64,000 nucleotides of DNA from Candidatus Flexicrinis affinis. Lineage in GTDB: Bacteria > Chloroflexota > Anaerolineae > Aggregatilineales > Phototrophicaceae. Where the stretch lies: positions 248,001-312,000 of the forward strand of contig JADJWE010000006.1 in the NCBI GenBank assembly GCA_016716525.1. The letters are read 5' to 3'. The notes under the pieces are model-generated. The model saw only the letters and a program-made list of their open reading frames with translations, had not been told where the DNA came from and made no database searches. Of the stretch, positions 15,278 through 22,620 are shown piece after piece. The translations under genes and the position numbers were made by a program. Positions within the stretch are counted from its first letter, which is position 1. Every line of letters starts with the position of its first letter.

Positions 15278-16162
15278 CTAGTCCGGTTTCGCCAAGCGCG
15301 AGACACGGCCAGAGAGGTCGTCGTCGGGTTTGTCGGACGGCTTGCCGGCGGGTTTGTCGGTGGGCTGGGCAGGTTTGCTGGCCGGCGCCGGGGGCACGTC
15401 TTCGTCTGAAAGGCCGCCTTCCGCCAACATGCGGTCGAGGTCGTTCATGCGCTGCGTCACGCGCGACTGAATGTCCCGCAGCATGCCTCCCACGTGCTCG
15501 ACGCCGCCGGTCGTGCGCTCAAGCTGGTCCTCGGCGTCCTCGCGCGCCCACTCGGCCGCCTGTTTTGCCGTCTTGGGCTTGTCCCACGGCTTGCGTTCGG
15601 CCTCTTCAGGCTCGGCGGCAGGAGCAGGCTTGGCCGGCGCTGCCGGCTTTTGGGCAGCAGGTTGAGGCGCTTGCTTCGCTGCATCGGCACGCGCTTCGCC
15701 CGCCGCCGGCGGCATGAACTGCGTGATCGACCCCGGTGTGGTGTCGTGCGCGGGCGGCGCGCTGGGCTGCGACGCCTTGAGGTCGCCCACGGCCGACTCT
15801 AGCGCGTTCACCCGCCCGATCAGGTCGGCCGCCGCGTTCTGATGCTGGCGCAGGTCGGCCTCGGCCATCGCCAGCCGTTTTTGGAGGCGTTGAATCTCTT
15901 CGAGCAGGGCGCGTGCGGTGTCTTCTTGACCGGCTTGAATCGCCGCATCGACCCGCGCGTCCAGCCCGGCGATCTCCTGCTGAAGCTGCGCGACTTGCGC
16001 CCGCAGCTTGTCCTCGTGTTCCAGCGCCGCAGCGACCCGTTCGCGCAGTTCGATCACCTGCCGGTCGAGATCGGGCTTGCGCTCAAGGTGCGGTAAGCGC
16101 GACGTCAAGTCGTTGACCTGCGCAGAGACCAGCGTGTTCAGCTTCTTCAAGAGGTCATACAT
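15278..16162 (-). CDS. PspA/IM30-like coiled-coil protein
   Basis: A 294-residue protein. Residues about 1-135 are a long coiled coil that begins LLKKLNTLVSAQVNDLTSRL, comparable to PspA/Vipp1 N-termini, and continues through VAQLQQEIAGLDARVDAAI and LLEEIQRLQKRLAMAEADL. The rest is low-complexity, Pro/Ala/Lys-rich sequence (QPAAQKPAAPAKPAPAAE) and a short helical segment. A PspA-type membrane-maintenance role is plausible but weakly supported; any coiled-coil scaffold would fit. It has no transmembrane segment. Heptamer repeats begin 20 bases before its start codon. Confidence 0.55.
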   Translation of the reverse strand: MYDLLKKLNTLVSAQVNDLTSRLPHLERKPDLDRQVIELRERVAAALEHEDKLRAQVAQLQQEIAGLDARVDAAIQAGQEDTARALLEEIQRLQKRLAMAEADLRQHQNAAADLIGRVNALESAVGDLKASQPSAPPAHDTTPGSITQFMPPAAGEARADAAKQAPQPAAQKPAAPAKPAPAAEPEEAERKPWDKPKTAKQAAEWAREDAEDQLERTTGGVEHVGGMLRDIQSRVTQRMNDLDRMLAEGGLSDEDVPPAPASKPAQPTDKPAGKPSDKPDDDLSGRVSRLAKPD

Positions 16163-16181
16163 CGCCCACCTCGGAGAGAAC

Positions 16182-16209
16182 AGTGATGAGTGATGAGTCT
16201 CGAGTGACG
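16182..16209. repeat. Heptamer tandem repeat, 4 units
   Basis: AGTGATG, AGTGATG, AGTCTCG, AGTGACG in direct succession, immediately upstream of the PspA-like gene. It faces the inverted set at 16287-16314 across the short intergenic gap. Confidence 0.7.
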
Positions 16210-16286
16210 CGTTCCAGACTCACGCCTTGATTATACCCGTTTAGCCCGCGACACCGACCGAATCCACCCGCCAAGGGGTGTTTTCT

Positions 16287-16314
16287 CGGCACTCGTCACT
16301 CAGCACTCCGCACT
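16287..16314. repeat. Heptamer tandem repeat (reverse), 4 units, overlapping the FAH gene end
   Basis: On the minus strand the units are AGTGCGG, AGTGCTG, AGTGACG, AGTGCCG. The FAH-family gene ends inside this array: its final codons AGT GCT GAG and its TGA stop are repeat sequence. The repeat thus appears to have replaced or extended the original 3' end. Confidence 0.72.
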
Positions 16315-17255
16315 TCAGTCCGCAGGACGCCGAGGCGTTCGATCTCCAGTTCGACCACGTCGCCGGGCCGAAGCCACGGCCCCTGTCCCATCGTCAGTTC
16401 GAGCAGACACCCGGTGCCGACTGTCCCGCTGCCGATGACGTCGCCGGGATACAGCATCGCGTCGGCGCTGGCGCGGGCGACCATCTCGCCGAAGCTGTAG
16501 TGCAGATCGGCCCAGTTTCCGCGCGAACGCTCTACTCCATTTACGCGTGCCGTCATGGTCAGGTTGTAGACACCCGGTCGTCCGGTGGCACGGTCGGCCA
16601 GCTCATCCGGCGTCACCAGCCACGGCCCGAGGCTTCCGGCGAAGTCCTTGCCTTTGGCCGGCCCCAGCCCGACGCCGACTTCCTGCCGCTGCACGTCACG
16701 CGCCGACCAGTCGTTGAAGATCGTATAGCCGGCAATGTATTGCTCGGCGTCCTCAGCGGCGATGTCCTTGCCCGCGCGGCCGATCACACACGCGACCTCC
16801 AACTCGAAGTCGAGCGCCTGCGAGGACTTCGGAATGCGCACGGGGTCGTCCGGGCCGATGATGCTGCCGGGATTGGAGAAGTAAAACACAGGAATCTGGT
16901 ACCATGCGTCGGGGATGTCACGCCCGCGAATGCGATTGCCCGCTTTGACATGCTGCTCGAAGGCGTAGAAGTCGCGCACCGTCGGGGGCCGGCGCACCGG
17001 CGCGAGGAGCTTTACGTCACCAAGCGGAAACGTGCGGCGCTCGTGGCCGCGCAGCACTGGCAGATTGCCCGCCTTCACCGCTGCATCCAGCGCGTGCAGG
17101 TCGTCGAGGCCGGGCATCCCGCGTTCGAGCCAGCCTGTGAGCGTCCCGCGCTCGCTCTCGCCGATTTCAACGACGGTGTCGTCCACAAGGAGCCCGAATC
17201 GTGGGTACGGGTCCCGGTCCGGCTCGGCGAGCGGCATGAAGTCGACAAGTTTCAT
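16296..17255 (-). CDS. Fumarylacetoacetate hydrolase-family protein
   Basis: A 319-residue FAH-family C-C hydrolase. The diagnostic motifs are LDFELEVACVIGRAG (metal-binding Glu pair), GYTIFNDWSARDVQ, and YPGDVIGSGTVGTG. The family cleaves fumarylacetoacetate, acylpyruvates or related beta-diketones. With hppD three genes upstream on the same strand, a role at the end of tyrosine degradation is reasonable; homogentisate dioxygenase is not in the window. The ATG overlaps the hepT stop codon as ATGA, so its translation is probably coupled to that of the toxin. The C-terminal codons are formed by a heptamer repeat. Confidence 0.88.
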   Translation of the reverse strand: MKLVDFMPLAEPDRDPYPRFGLLVDDTVVEIGESERGTLTGWLERGMPGLDDLHALDAAVKAGNLPVLRGHERRTFPLGDVKLLAPVRRPPTVRDFYAFEQHVKAGNRIRGRDIPDAWYQIPVFYFSNPGSIIGPDDPVRIPKSSQALDFELEVACVIGRAGKDIAAEDAEQYIAGYTIFNDWSARDVQRQEVGVGLGPAKGKDFAGSLGPWLVTPDELADRATGRPGVYNLTMTARVNGVERSRGNWADLHYSFGEMVARASADAMLYPGDVIGSGTVGTGCLLELTMGQGPWLRPGDVVELEIERLGVLRTEVRSAE

Positions 17256-17593
17256 TTAAGCGACTCAAGGATCGCGCGGACGTTGTCACGCAGCGGTTTC
17301 ACCTTGTCCGAGATGGCATCCCAAACTAAGTCAAGGTCGGTGACATAGTACTGGTGGATGAGGACGTCTCGCATACCGGCAGCGCCGCGCCAATCGACAT
17401 CAGGGTGCATCGCACGGAACTCTGCGGGTATTGCCTTAATCGCCTCACCAATAATCAGCAGGTTGTAAAGTACGGCTTGTACGCGTACACGGTCGTTTTG
17501 CAGGTCGGATGCACTCAGGCCGGCTGCGTCCGCGAGGATATACTCGGCGGCCTGCACAATGTCCTTCAGATACAGGCTATAGTCCCGAGACAT
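17252..17593 (-). CDS. hepT: HepT-family toxin (HEPN ribonuclease)
   Basis: A 113-residue all-helical HEPN protein (DUF86). The catalytic RX4HXY motif reads RDVLIHQY. In characterised MntA/HepT systems HepT is an RNase that MntA silences by adding AMP to the Tyr of this motif. The gene overlaps mntA upstream by 17 bases and the FAH gene downstream by 4, which indicates cotranslation. It sits between two tyrosine-catabolism genes rather than in its own locus. Confidence 0.87.
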   Translation of the reverse strand: MSRDYSLYLKDIVQAAEYILADAAGLSASDLQNDRVRVQAVLYNLLIIGEAIKAIPAEFRAMHPDVDWRGAAGMRDVLIHQYYVTDLDLVWDAISDKVKPLRDNVRAILESLK

Positions 17594-17912
17594 AGCGTGT
17601 CTCGCGCAGCACGCGTTCGCGAATCTCAGGTCGCAGGGATTGGGTCAGCACGACGTCGACTCTCCGGTGAAATGTGTCCTCCAACAGGAATTTGATTCGA
17701 AGAAGGTTGTCGAGCGACTTGTGTTGGAGCTCGACAACGAAGTCGAGATCGCTTTCTGCCCGAAGCTCACCCCGAGACGCCGAGCCGAAAAGTCCGAGCT
17801 TCTTCACACCCAACTCTCGCAGTTCGTCTCGATGGTGTTCCAGTGCGCTCAATATGTCCTGCGCCGCCACGGTGGATTCCTCGGTGAGTGTGTCTGAATC
17901 CATTGTAACCAT
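17577..17912 (-). CDS. mntA: MntA-family antitoxin nucleotidyltransferase
   Basis: A 111-residue minimal nucleotidyltransferase. The motif GS-X10-DxD is complete: GSASRGELRAESDLD. This protein would AMPylate and inactivate HepT, encoded by the overlapping downstream gene. The chosen ATG at 17912 is preceded by GGGAG; a second ATG three codons later is possible. The order antitoxin-then-toxin is typical. It follows hppD after 45 bases with no terminator visible, so transcription may come from the hppD promoter. Confidence 0.87.
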   Translation of the reverse strand: MVTMDSDTLTEESTVAAQDILSALEHHRDELRELGVKKLGLFGSASRGELRAESDLDFVVELQHKSLDNLLRIKFLLEDTFHRRVDVVLTQSLRPEIRERVLRETRYVSGL

Positions 17913-17957
17913 AAAACTCCCGGGGCGATCGTTTCAACCGCCCTGGGACGAACCAAA

Positions 17958-19088
17958 CTATAGATTTCCGCGGCGTTCCTGTTCGAGTTCGAGTGCCTCG
18001 AACAGCGCCTTGAAATTGCCCTTACCGAACCCGCGCGACCCGTGCCGTTCGATCACCTCGATGAACATGGTCGGGCGGTCTTGCAGCGGGCGGCTGAAGA
18101 TTTGCAGCAGGTAGCCTTCGTCGTCATAGTCGACGAGGATGCCCAACTCGCGGATGGCGTCGAGGTCTTCCTTGACGCCGACGCCGGCGATGCGCTCCGG
18201 CAGCACGTCATAATACACTTCCGGCACACGCAGGAACTCGATACCGCGCGCCTTGAGTTCGCGCACCGTCTTGATGATGTCGCCGGTCGCCACTGCGATG
18301 TGCTGCACGCCCGGGCCGACGTAGTAGTCGAGGTACTCCTCGATCTGCGACTTCTTCTTGCCTTCGGCCGGCTCGTTGATCGGGAACTTGACGCGGCCGT
18401 TGCCGTTGGCCATCACCTTCGACATGAGCGCACTGTATTCGGTGCTGATGTCCTTATCGTCGAACGACAGCAGCTGCCGGAAGCCCATCACGTGATGGTA
18501 GTAGTTGACCCAGTAGTTCATCTTGCCCAGCTCGACGTTGCCGACGATGTGGTCGACCGCGGCGAGGCCAGCGCTCTCGGCGGGCAGGTTCAGCGGCTGA
18601 TAGGTCGGTGCGAACGGTCCGTCATAACCACTGCGATCCACAAACACGTGCAGGGTTTCGCCGTATGCGCGGATGGCGGATGTGCGCAGCACGCCGTGCT
18701 CGTCGGACTCTTCGCGCGGTGCCCATGCGCCGACCGCGCCCCGCGACGTGGTCGCCTTGTATGCCTCTTCCACATCGTCGACGCCAAGCGCGATGATTTT
18801 CACGCCGTCGCCGTGCAGCATGTGATGGGCGGACATCTCGTCAGAGGGCTTGTATGCGGCGCTCACGACAAGGCGGATTTTCCCGCTTTCCAGCACGTAG
18901 CTGGCGAAACGGCGGTTGCCGGTCTCAAGGCCGGAGTAGGCGACCGGCTTGAAACCGAATCCCTTCCACCACCAGTACATCGCTTGCTTGGCATTCCCCA
19001 CCCACAGATGCAGGTGGTCGATGCTGTTGATCTTGAGATGATCGGCTTCCTCGGTCATCGGACGATTGTCTACTGCGGGCGCAACCAT
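17958..19088 (-). CDS. hppD: 4-hydroxyphenylpyruvate dioxygenase
   Basis: A 376-residue Fe(II) enzyme that converts 4-hydroxyphenylpyruvate to homogentisate in tyrosine degradation. It has two VOC domains. The iron ligands lie in VDHIVGNVE (first His), GVQHIAVATGDI (second His) and MFIEVIER (Glu). The C-terminal GFGKGNFKALFEALELEQ is diagnostic. Length is normal. It starts an apparent operon hppD-mntA-hepT-FAH. AGGAG lies ten bases before the ATG. The upstream intergenic region is an abnormal poly-G/C tract, so the promoter cannot be read. Confidence 0.95.
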   Translation of the reverse strand: MVAPAVDNRPMTEEADHLKINSIDHLHLWVGNAKQAMYWWWKGFGFKPVAYSGLETGNRRFASYVLESGKIRLVVSAAYKPSDEMSAHHMLHGDGVKIIALGVDDVEEAYKATTSRGAVGAWAPREESDEHGVLRTSAIRAYGETLHVFVDRSGYDGPFAPTYQPLNLPAESAGLAAVDHIVGNVELGKMNYWVNYYHHVMGFRQLLSFDDKDISTEYSALMSKVMANGNGRVKFPINEPAEGKKKSQIEEYLDYYVGPGVQHIAVATGDIIKTVRELKARGIEFLRVPEVYYDVLPERIAGVGVKEDLDAIRELGILVDYDDEGYLLQIFSRPLQDRPTMFIEVIERHGSRGFGKGNFKALFEALELEQERRGNL

Positions 19089-19135
19089 GATTCTCTTCTC
19101 CTCAATTCCCTCGGTTGGTGCTGAAATGGCTCAGA

Positions 19136-19248
19136 CCCCGGGGGGGGGGGCCCGCCCCCCCCCCCCCCCCCCGCCCGGCCGCGGGGGGGGGGGGGGGGAG
19201 TCACAGAGGGCGTAAGCCTTCTGGCGGGGTTTGGGGGGGCGCCCCAAT
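19136..19248. repeat. Composite hairpin repeat, copy E, with homopolymer G/C tracts
   Basis: The right part (19204-19248), read on the minus strand, matches copy B at 25311-25370: a GGGGCGC-CCCC head, ACCCCGCCAGAAGGCTT and GCCCTCTG. The left part, where other copies have the variable hairpin, is 11 G (19140-19150), 18 C (19155-19172) and 16 G (19183-19198). This is probably a sequencing or assembly artefact over a strong hairpin, or an unstable homopolymer expansion. Confidence 0.65.
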
Positions 19249-19251
19249 CGG

Positions 19252-20436
19252 TTATGCGAAAACGTCGCGCAGGCGAGCGACACCCTCCCGAATCTGCTCG
19301 GACGTACTGGCGCTGAAGTTCAGCCGTATCGTGTTCGATCCGCCGCCTTCGACGCTGAACGCGCTCCCCGGCACGTAGGCGACGCCGTGCTGATCGATGG
19401 CGTCCGGCAGGTGCGCCATCGTATCGATCGACTCGTCGTGCAGCGTCAGCCACGCGAACAGGCCGCCAGTCGGGCGCGTCCAGTCCGCGATACCGCCGAA
19501 ATGGGTGTCCAGCGCATCCAGCATGGCGGCGCAGCGTTCACGGTTTGCGGCATTGAGCTGGCGAAGATGACCCGGCAGCAGCCCGCGTGCGAGATAGTCG
19601 TGGACAGCCCGCTGCATCAACGCAGACGACTCAAGGTCGATCGACTCGCGCAGGGTGACAATGCGCGGGCCCAGCGCGGGCGGCGCGACAATCCAGCCCA
19701 GTCGCAGCCCGGGCGCCAGCATCTTGCTGAACGAACCGAGATAGAACACCCATCCCTCGTCGTCGTAGGCTTTGATCGGCCTGGGAGGCTGCCCGTCAAA
19801 CGCCAGCAGGCTGTACGGATCGTCCTCGACCAGCGGGACGCGATAGCGCGCAGCGAGTTCGGCGACGGCACGGCGCTTATCGTCGCTGAGCGTGACGCCC
19901 AGCGGGTTCTGGTAGGACGGGATCAGCACGGCGAGGCTAGGCTGCCGCGCGAACGCCGCCTCGAGCGCATCCAGTTCGACTCCGTCCGGCTCGACCGGCA
20001 CGCCGATCACACGCGCGCCGCGCCCCTGCGTAATCTGCCGGACGCCGGTAAACGTGTACGCTTCGGTCACAGCCAAATCGCTGGGCGAAATGAACAGGCG
20101 CGACAGGATCGTCAGGCCCTGCTGGTTGCCACTGGTGATGAAGATGTTTTCCGGTTGGACATCGACCCCGCGCCGGCGCATGTGGTCGGCGATCCACGCG
20201 CGCAGTGGCTCGAACATCGGACGGTACTGGAGCGCAGCCCCGCCCTCGCGACGCAGCACAGCAGCCACACAGTCGGCGATGTCCGCCGCGGGCAGCAGTG
20301 CCGAGTCCGGCAAGCCGCCGGCCAGCGAGATCACGCCGGGGATGGACGCGCGCTTGAGCAGATCGCGCATGACGGAACGCTCGAGGGTGTGGGCTTCGGC
20401 GGACAGCGTGTAGGCGTCCGCGATTGGAGCAGTCAT
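19252..20436 (-). CDS. PLP-dependent aminotransferase (class I/II, LysN/2-aminoadipate type)
   Basis: A 394-residue fold-type I aminotransferase. The N-terminal arm is ISLAGGLPDSALLP. The PLP pocket shows FITSGNQQGL, YQNPLGVT (the conserved Asn), VEDDPYSLL (the Asp that pairs with the pyridine N) and LGSFSKMLAPGLRLGW, whose Lys forms the Schiff base. Subfamily features match 2-aminoadipate or branched/aromatic aminotransferases with broad specificity. It follows an Lrp regulator by 59 bases on the same strand, and hppD lies next to it, so aromatic amino acid transamination feeding hppD is an attractive but unproven idea. Confidence 0.87.
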   Translation of the reverse strand: MTAPIADAYTLSAEAHTLERSVMRDLLKRASIPGVISLAGGLPDSALLPAADIADCVAAVLRREGGAALQYRPMFEPLRAWIADHMRRRGVDVQPENIFITSGNQQGLTILSRLFISPSDLAVTEAYTFTGVRQITQGRGARVIGVPVEPDGVELDALEAAFARQPSLAVLIPSYQNPLGVTLSDDKRRAVAELAARYRVPLVEDDPYSLLAFDGQPPRPIKAYDDEGWVFYLGSFSKMLAPGLRLGWIVAPPALGPRIVTLRESIDLESSALMQRAVHDYLARGLLPGHLRQLNAANRERCAAMLDALDTHFGGIADWTRPTGGLFAWLTLHDESIDTMAHLPDAIDQHGVAYVPGSAFSVEGGGSNTIRLNFSASTSEQIREGVARLRDVFA

Positions 20437-20495
20437 CGTCGCTTGTCTCCTCACTCGGTACGGGCAGGCGGCCTAATCGCCCTTGAGTGCCCGTT

Positions 20496-20966
20496 TTACA
20501 ACGGCAGCGCGGTCGTGCTCTTGACCTCGTCGAGCACAACGCGCGTGTGCAGACGCGCCACCGCCTCAATCGGCGTGAGCACGTCCATCAGAAAGCGCTG
20601 CAAGTCCTGCCGGCCGCGCAAGGCAACCTTCAGGATGTAGTCGTGGTCGCCGGTGACGTGGTGACATTCGAGCACCTCCGGCGCATTGATGACTGTCTCT
20701 CGAAAGCGTGCGACCTCGTCCGGCTTGTGCATTTGCAGCGCTACGGTGATGAAGCACAACAGATCGAAGCCGAGCTTCTCGCGGTCGAGCACAGCCTTGG
20801 TGGTTTTCAGGTATCCCAACGCTTCGAGCCGCTTGACGCGCGCGTGAGTCGCCGGCGCGGACAAGTTAATGCGGCGTGCAAGCTCGACGTTGGTGATCGT
20901 GTTGCTCTGGAGCTCGCGCAGGATGATGAGGTCTTGCGCATCGATCTCGTCAGAATATTGTTTCAT
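20496..20966 (-). CDS. Lrp/AsnC-family transcriptional regulator
   Basis: A 156-residue regulator. It has an N-terminal HTH (LIILRELQSNTITNVELARRINLSAPATHARVKRLEALGYL) and a C-terminal RAM/AsnC ligand domain (LLCFITVALQ, HHVTGDHDYILKV, TRVVLDEVKS) that binds amino acids and drives octamer formation. It probably controls itself and the aminotransferase downstream. Its upstream region contains a long dyad (20988-21021) and a second related dyad. The start MKQYSDEI is chosen; an ATG two codons earlier is possible. Confidence 0.92.
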   Translation of the reverse strand: MKQYSDEIDAQDLIILRELQSNTITNVELARRINLSAPATHARVKRLEALGYLKTTKAVLDREKLGFDLLCFITVALQMHKPDEVARFRETVINAPEVLECHHVTGDHDYILKVALRGRQDLQRFLMDVLTPIEAVARLHTRVVLDEVKSTTALPL

Positions 20967-20987
20967 GGTCAATTTGTGATGTCAAAC

Positions 20988-21021
20988 GATATTCGTGATT
21001 GTAACGTACAATCAGAATATC
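20988..21021. promoter_or_regulatory. Lrp-type operator, long inverted repeat
   Basis: GATATTCGTGATTGTA and TACAATCAGAATATC flank ACG, with a single-base insertion in one arm. It begins 22 bases before the Lrp start codon. The same half-site TCAGAATATTG recurs inside the first codons of the gene (20950-20960). AT-rich sequence and spacing fit cooperative Lrp binding. Confidence 0.6.
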
Positions 21022-21025
21022 CGTA

Positions 21026-21052
21026 AATAATTCTGATGAAGATCTGAATAAT
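21026..21052. promoter_or_regulatory. Second Lrp-like dyad
   Basis: AATAATTCTGAT and ATCTGAATAAT form an imperfect dyad four bases beyond the first operator. The ATTCTGAT half-site is shared with it. Together the sites form an array of more than 60 bases, enough to wrap an Lrp octamer. Confidence 0.45.
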
Positions 21053-21061
21053 GTTCCAATG

Positions 21062-21095
21062 AAAACGCCGGTGCGATGTGCGCGCCGGCGTTGAG
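21062..21095 (-). terminator. Intrinsic terminator of the VOC gene
   Basis: The 8-base arms AACGCCGG (21064-21071) and CCGGCGTT (21085-21092), read on the minus strand, are followed by TTTTC. It lies 30 bases after the VOC gene stop and separates it from the Lrp control region. Confidence 0.65.
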
Positions 21096-21123
21096 ACTGT
21101 CTCGCTTTGGTCCTGCAGCCCGA

Positions 21124-21531
21124 TTACTGGTTGCGCGCTGCCTCGGCGATCTCGTCCATCGTCATCTGCTTGACCGTCTTACACAGGCTGATGTAGTAGC
21201 CGTCGATGTCGCGCACGCTGAACACGCGATCGCCCCAATATTCCGTCTTGATGTCACTCTCGATCTTCGCGTCGCGCGCCTTTACGTCGGCATAATAGGC
21301 GTCGATGTCCATGTCGTCAGGGACGTACACCATGAACATCACACCCTCCCCACCCTTGGCACTTTCGGGATCGTACGCGAGGCCAAATCCCGAGTTGCCG
21401 AGACTTACGCCTGCCATTTGGGCCTTGCCCTCCGGTCCAGCCATGTTGAAGTCGACCCGGAAGCCCAGCTTGTCCACGTAATACGCAATACTCTCGTCAA
21501 CATCCTTCACGGACAGGAACGGCATAATCAT
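21124..21531 (-). CDS. VOC/glyoxalase-superfamily protein
   Basis: A 135-residue VOC protein with halves MPFLSVKDVDESIAYYVDKLGF and a central VMFMVYVPDDMDIDAYY, ending RVFSVRDIDGYYISLCK. The usual C-terminal metal Glu is absent (YYISLC), so metal-dependent glyoxalase chemistry is doubtful; it resembles bleomycin-resistance-type binding proteins. It is a single-gene unit with its own promoter (21586-21614) and terminator. Confidence 0.77.
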   Translation of the reverse strand: MIMPFLSVKDVDESIAYYVDKLGFRVDFNMAGPEGKAQMAGVSLGNSGFGLAYDPESAKGGEGVMFMVYVPDDMDIDAYYADVKARDAKIESDIKTEYWGDRVFSVRDIDGYYISLCKTVKQMTMDEIAEAARNQ

Positions 21532-21585
21532 GTGCGAGTCTCCCGGTGTCTCACCGACGGTATTGAGTTGCCAAACGACGTATCA

Positions 21586-21614
21586 AGTATAGCACATTTG
21601 TTCTGAATACACAA
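21586..21614 (-). promoter_or_regulatory. Promoter of the VOC gene
   Basis: On the minus strand: TTGTGT (-35), a spacer of exactly 17 bases, TATACT (-10). The untranslated leader to the ATG at 21531 would be about 48 bases. Confidence 0.65.
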
Positions 21615-21680
21615 CGCGTTTGGCACGGTGTTCCGAGCGCTCCACACAAGCAGCGCGGTGGTGCGGTGTATTGTGGCTGG

Positions 21681-22604
21681 CTAGTGCATCAGGATGGGCA
21701 GCAGACCGGGCCGCAGCGTAAACAGCCAATCGCTGCCCTGAAAGTGCTCGCCATCGAGGTCGCCATCGATGACCTGCCCGCCCGTCTCGATGCGCACTTC
21801 GCGGGCGCGGCTCGACATGACGGCCGGATGCGACAGATGTGCACCGGTATACACCTGTTTCAACGCCTTGAGCGTGCTGATCCGTCCGGCATCGCGCAGG
21901 ATGACGACGTCGAGCAAGCCGTCGTCGATCTTCGCGTTCGGCGCGGCGATCATGCCGTGACCGAAGGTCGTGCTGTTGGCGCACGTCACGAGGATCGCCT
22001 CACCGCGGAAGAACTCCTGGCCGTCCAGCTTGACGTCGACAAACGAGGGCCTGTAGGACAGAACTGAGGCCAGAGTCGCCGCCAAATACGTCCACGGGCG
22101 CTTGACGAGCGCGGTATTCACGCGGCGGCTGACATCGCCGCTGGCCCCGCCGCTGGCGATATTGAGGTAGCAGCGGCGGCCAGTCGCCCCGTCCTTGTGG
22201 GTGAACTGCACCACGCCGATATCGACGGGTGCCGGTTTCGCCGCAGCCAGCCACGCGACCGTCTCCGACGAGCCTTTCGGGATACCACGCGCCGTGGCGA
22301 AGTCGCATCCGGTGCCGATCGGGAATGTGCCGTACACCGGCATGCTCCGGTTCGGGTTCTGGTCGTGCAAGTGGACCAGCGCGTTGACCATCGCGTAGTT
22401 GGTGCCATCGCCACCGACGGCAATCACCCGCTCTACGCCGCGGTCGATCGCGCCGCCGAGCACGTCGGGCAGGTCGCGCTCGCTTTGTGTCACCGCCACC
22501 TGCATACCGGGAAACGCAGCCGCCATCGCCGGCTCGAACGATCGCCATAGTTTTGCCGCGCGGCCGGCCGAAGCGTTCGGGTTCACAACAACCAACGTCG
22601 ACAT
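21681..22604 (-). CDS. DagK/YegS-family lipid kinase
   Basis: A 307-residue diacylglycerol-kinase catalytic-domain protein. N-terminal VVVNPNASAGRAAKLW, then the nucleotide motif AVGGDGTNYAMVNAL, then GTFPIGTGCDFATARGIP, and the C-terminal beta-domain with VDIGVVQF and FGHGMIAAPNAKIDDGLLDVVIL. The family phosphorylates diacylglycerol or other lipids at the cytoplasmic membrane face. The start MSTLVVV is standard for the family. A composite hairpin repeat lies between this gene and the large membrane-protein gene upstream. Confidence 0.88.
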   Translation of the reverse strand: MSTLVVVNPNASAGRAAKLWRSFEPAMAAAFPGMQVAVTQSERDLPDVLGGAIDRGVERVIAVGGDGTNYAMVNALVHLHDQNPNRSMPVYGTFPIGTGCDFATARGIPKGSSETVAWLAAAKPAPVDIGVVQFTHKDGATGRRCYLNIASGGASGDVSRRVNTALVKRPWTYLAATLASVLSYRPSFVDVKLDGQEFFRGEAILVTCANSTTFGHGMIAAPNAKIDDGLLDVVILRDAGRISTLKALKQVYTGAHLSHPAVMSSRAREVRIETGGQVIDGDLDGEHFQGSDWLFTLRPGLLPILMH

Positions 22605-22620
22605 CTTCTAAACGTCCTAG

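Noticed and set aside
16278..17348. Long plus-strand open frame of 356 codons antisense to the FAH gene
   Set aside because: It mirrors a well-conserved enzyme gene, has Arg/His-rich low-information sequence, and results from high GC3 on the opposite strand.
18042..19124. Plus-strand open frame of 360 codons antisense to hppD
   Set aside because: Shadow of hppD; no ribosome binding site and no recognisable domain.
19136..19200. G-quadruplex regulator of hppD
   Set aside because: The homopolymers sit where a repeat hairpin should be, so an assembly artefact is the simpler explanation until resequenced.
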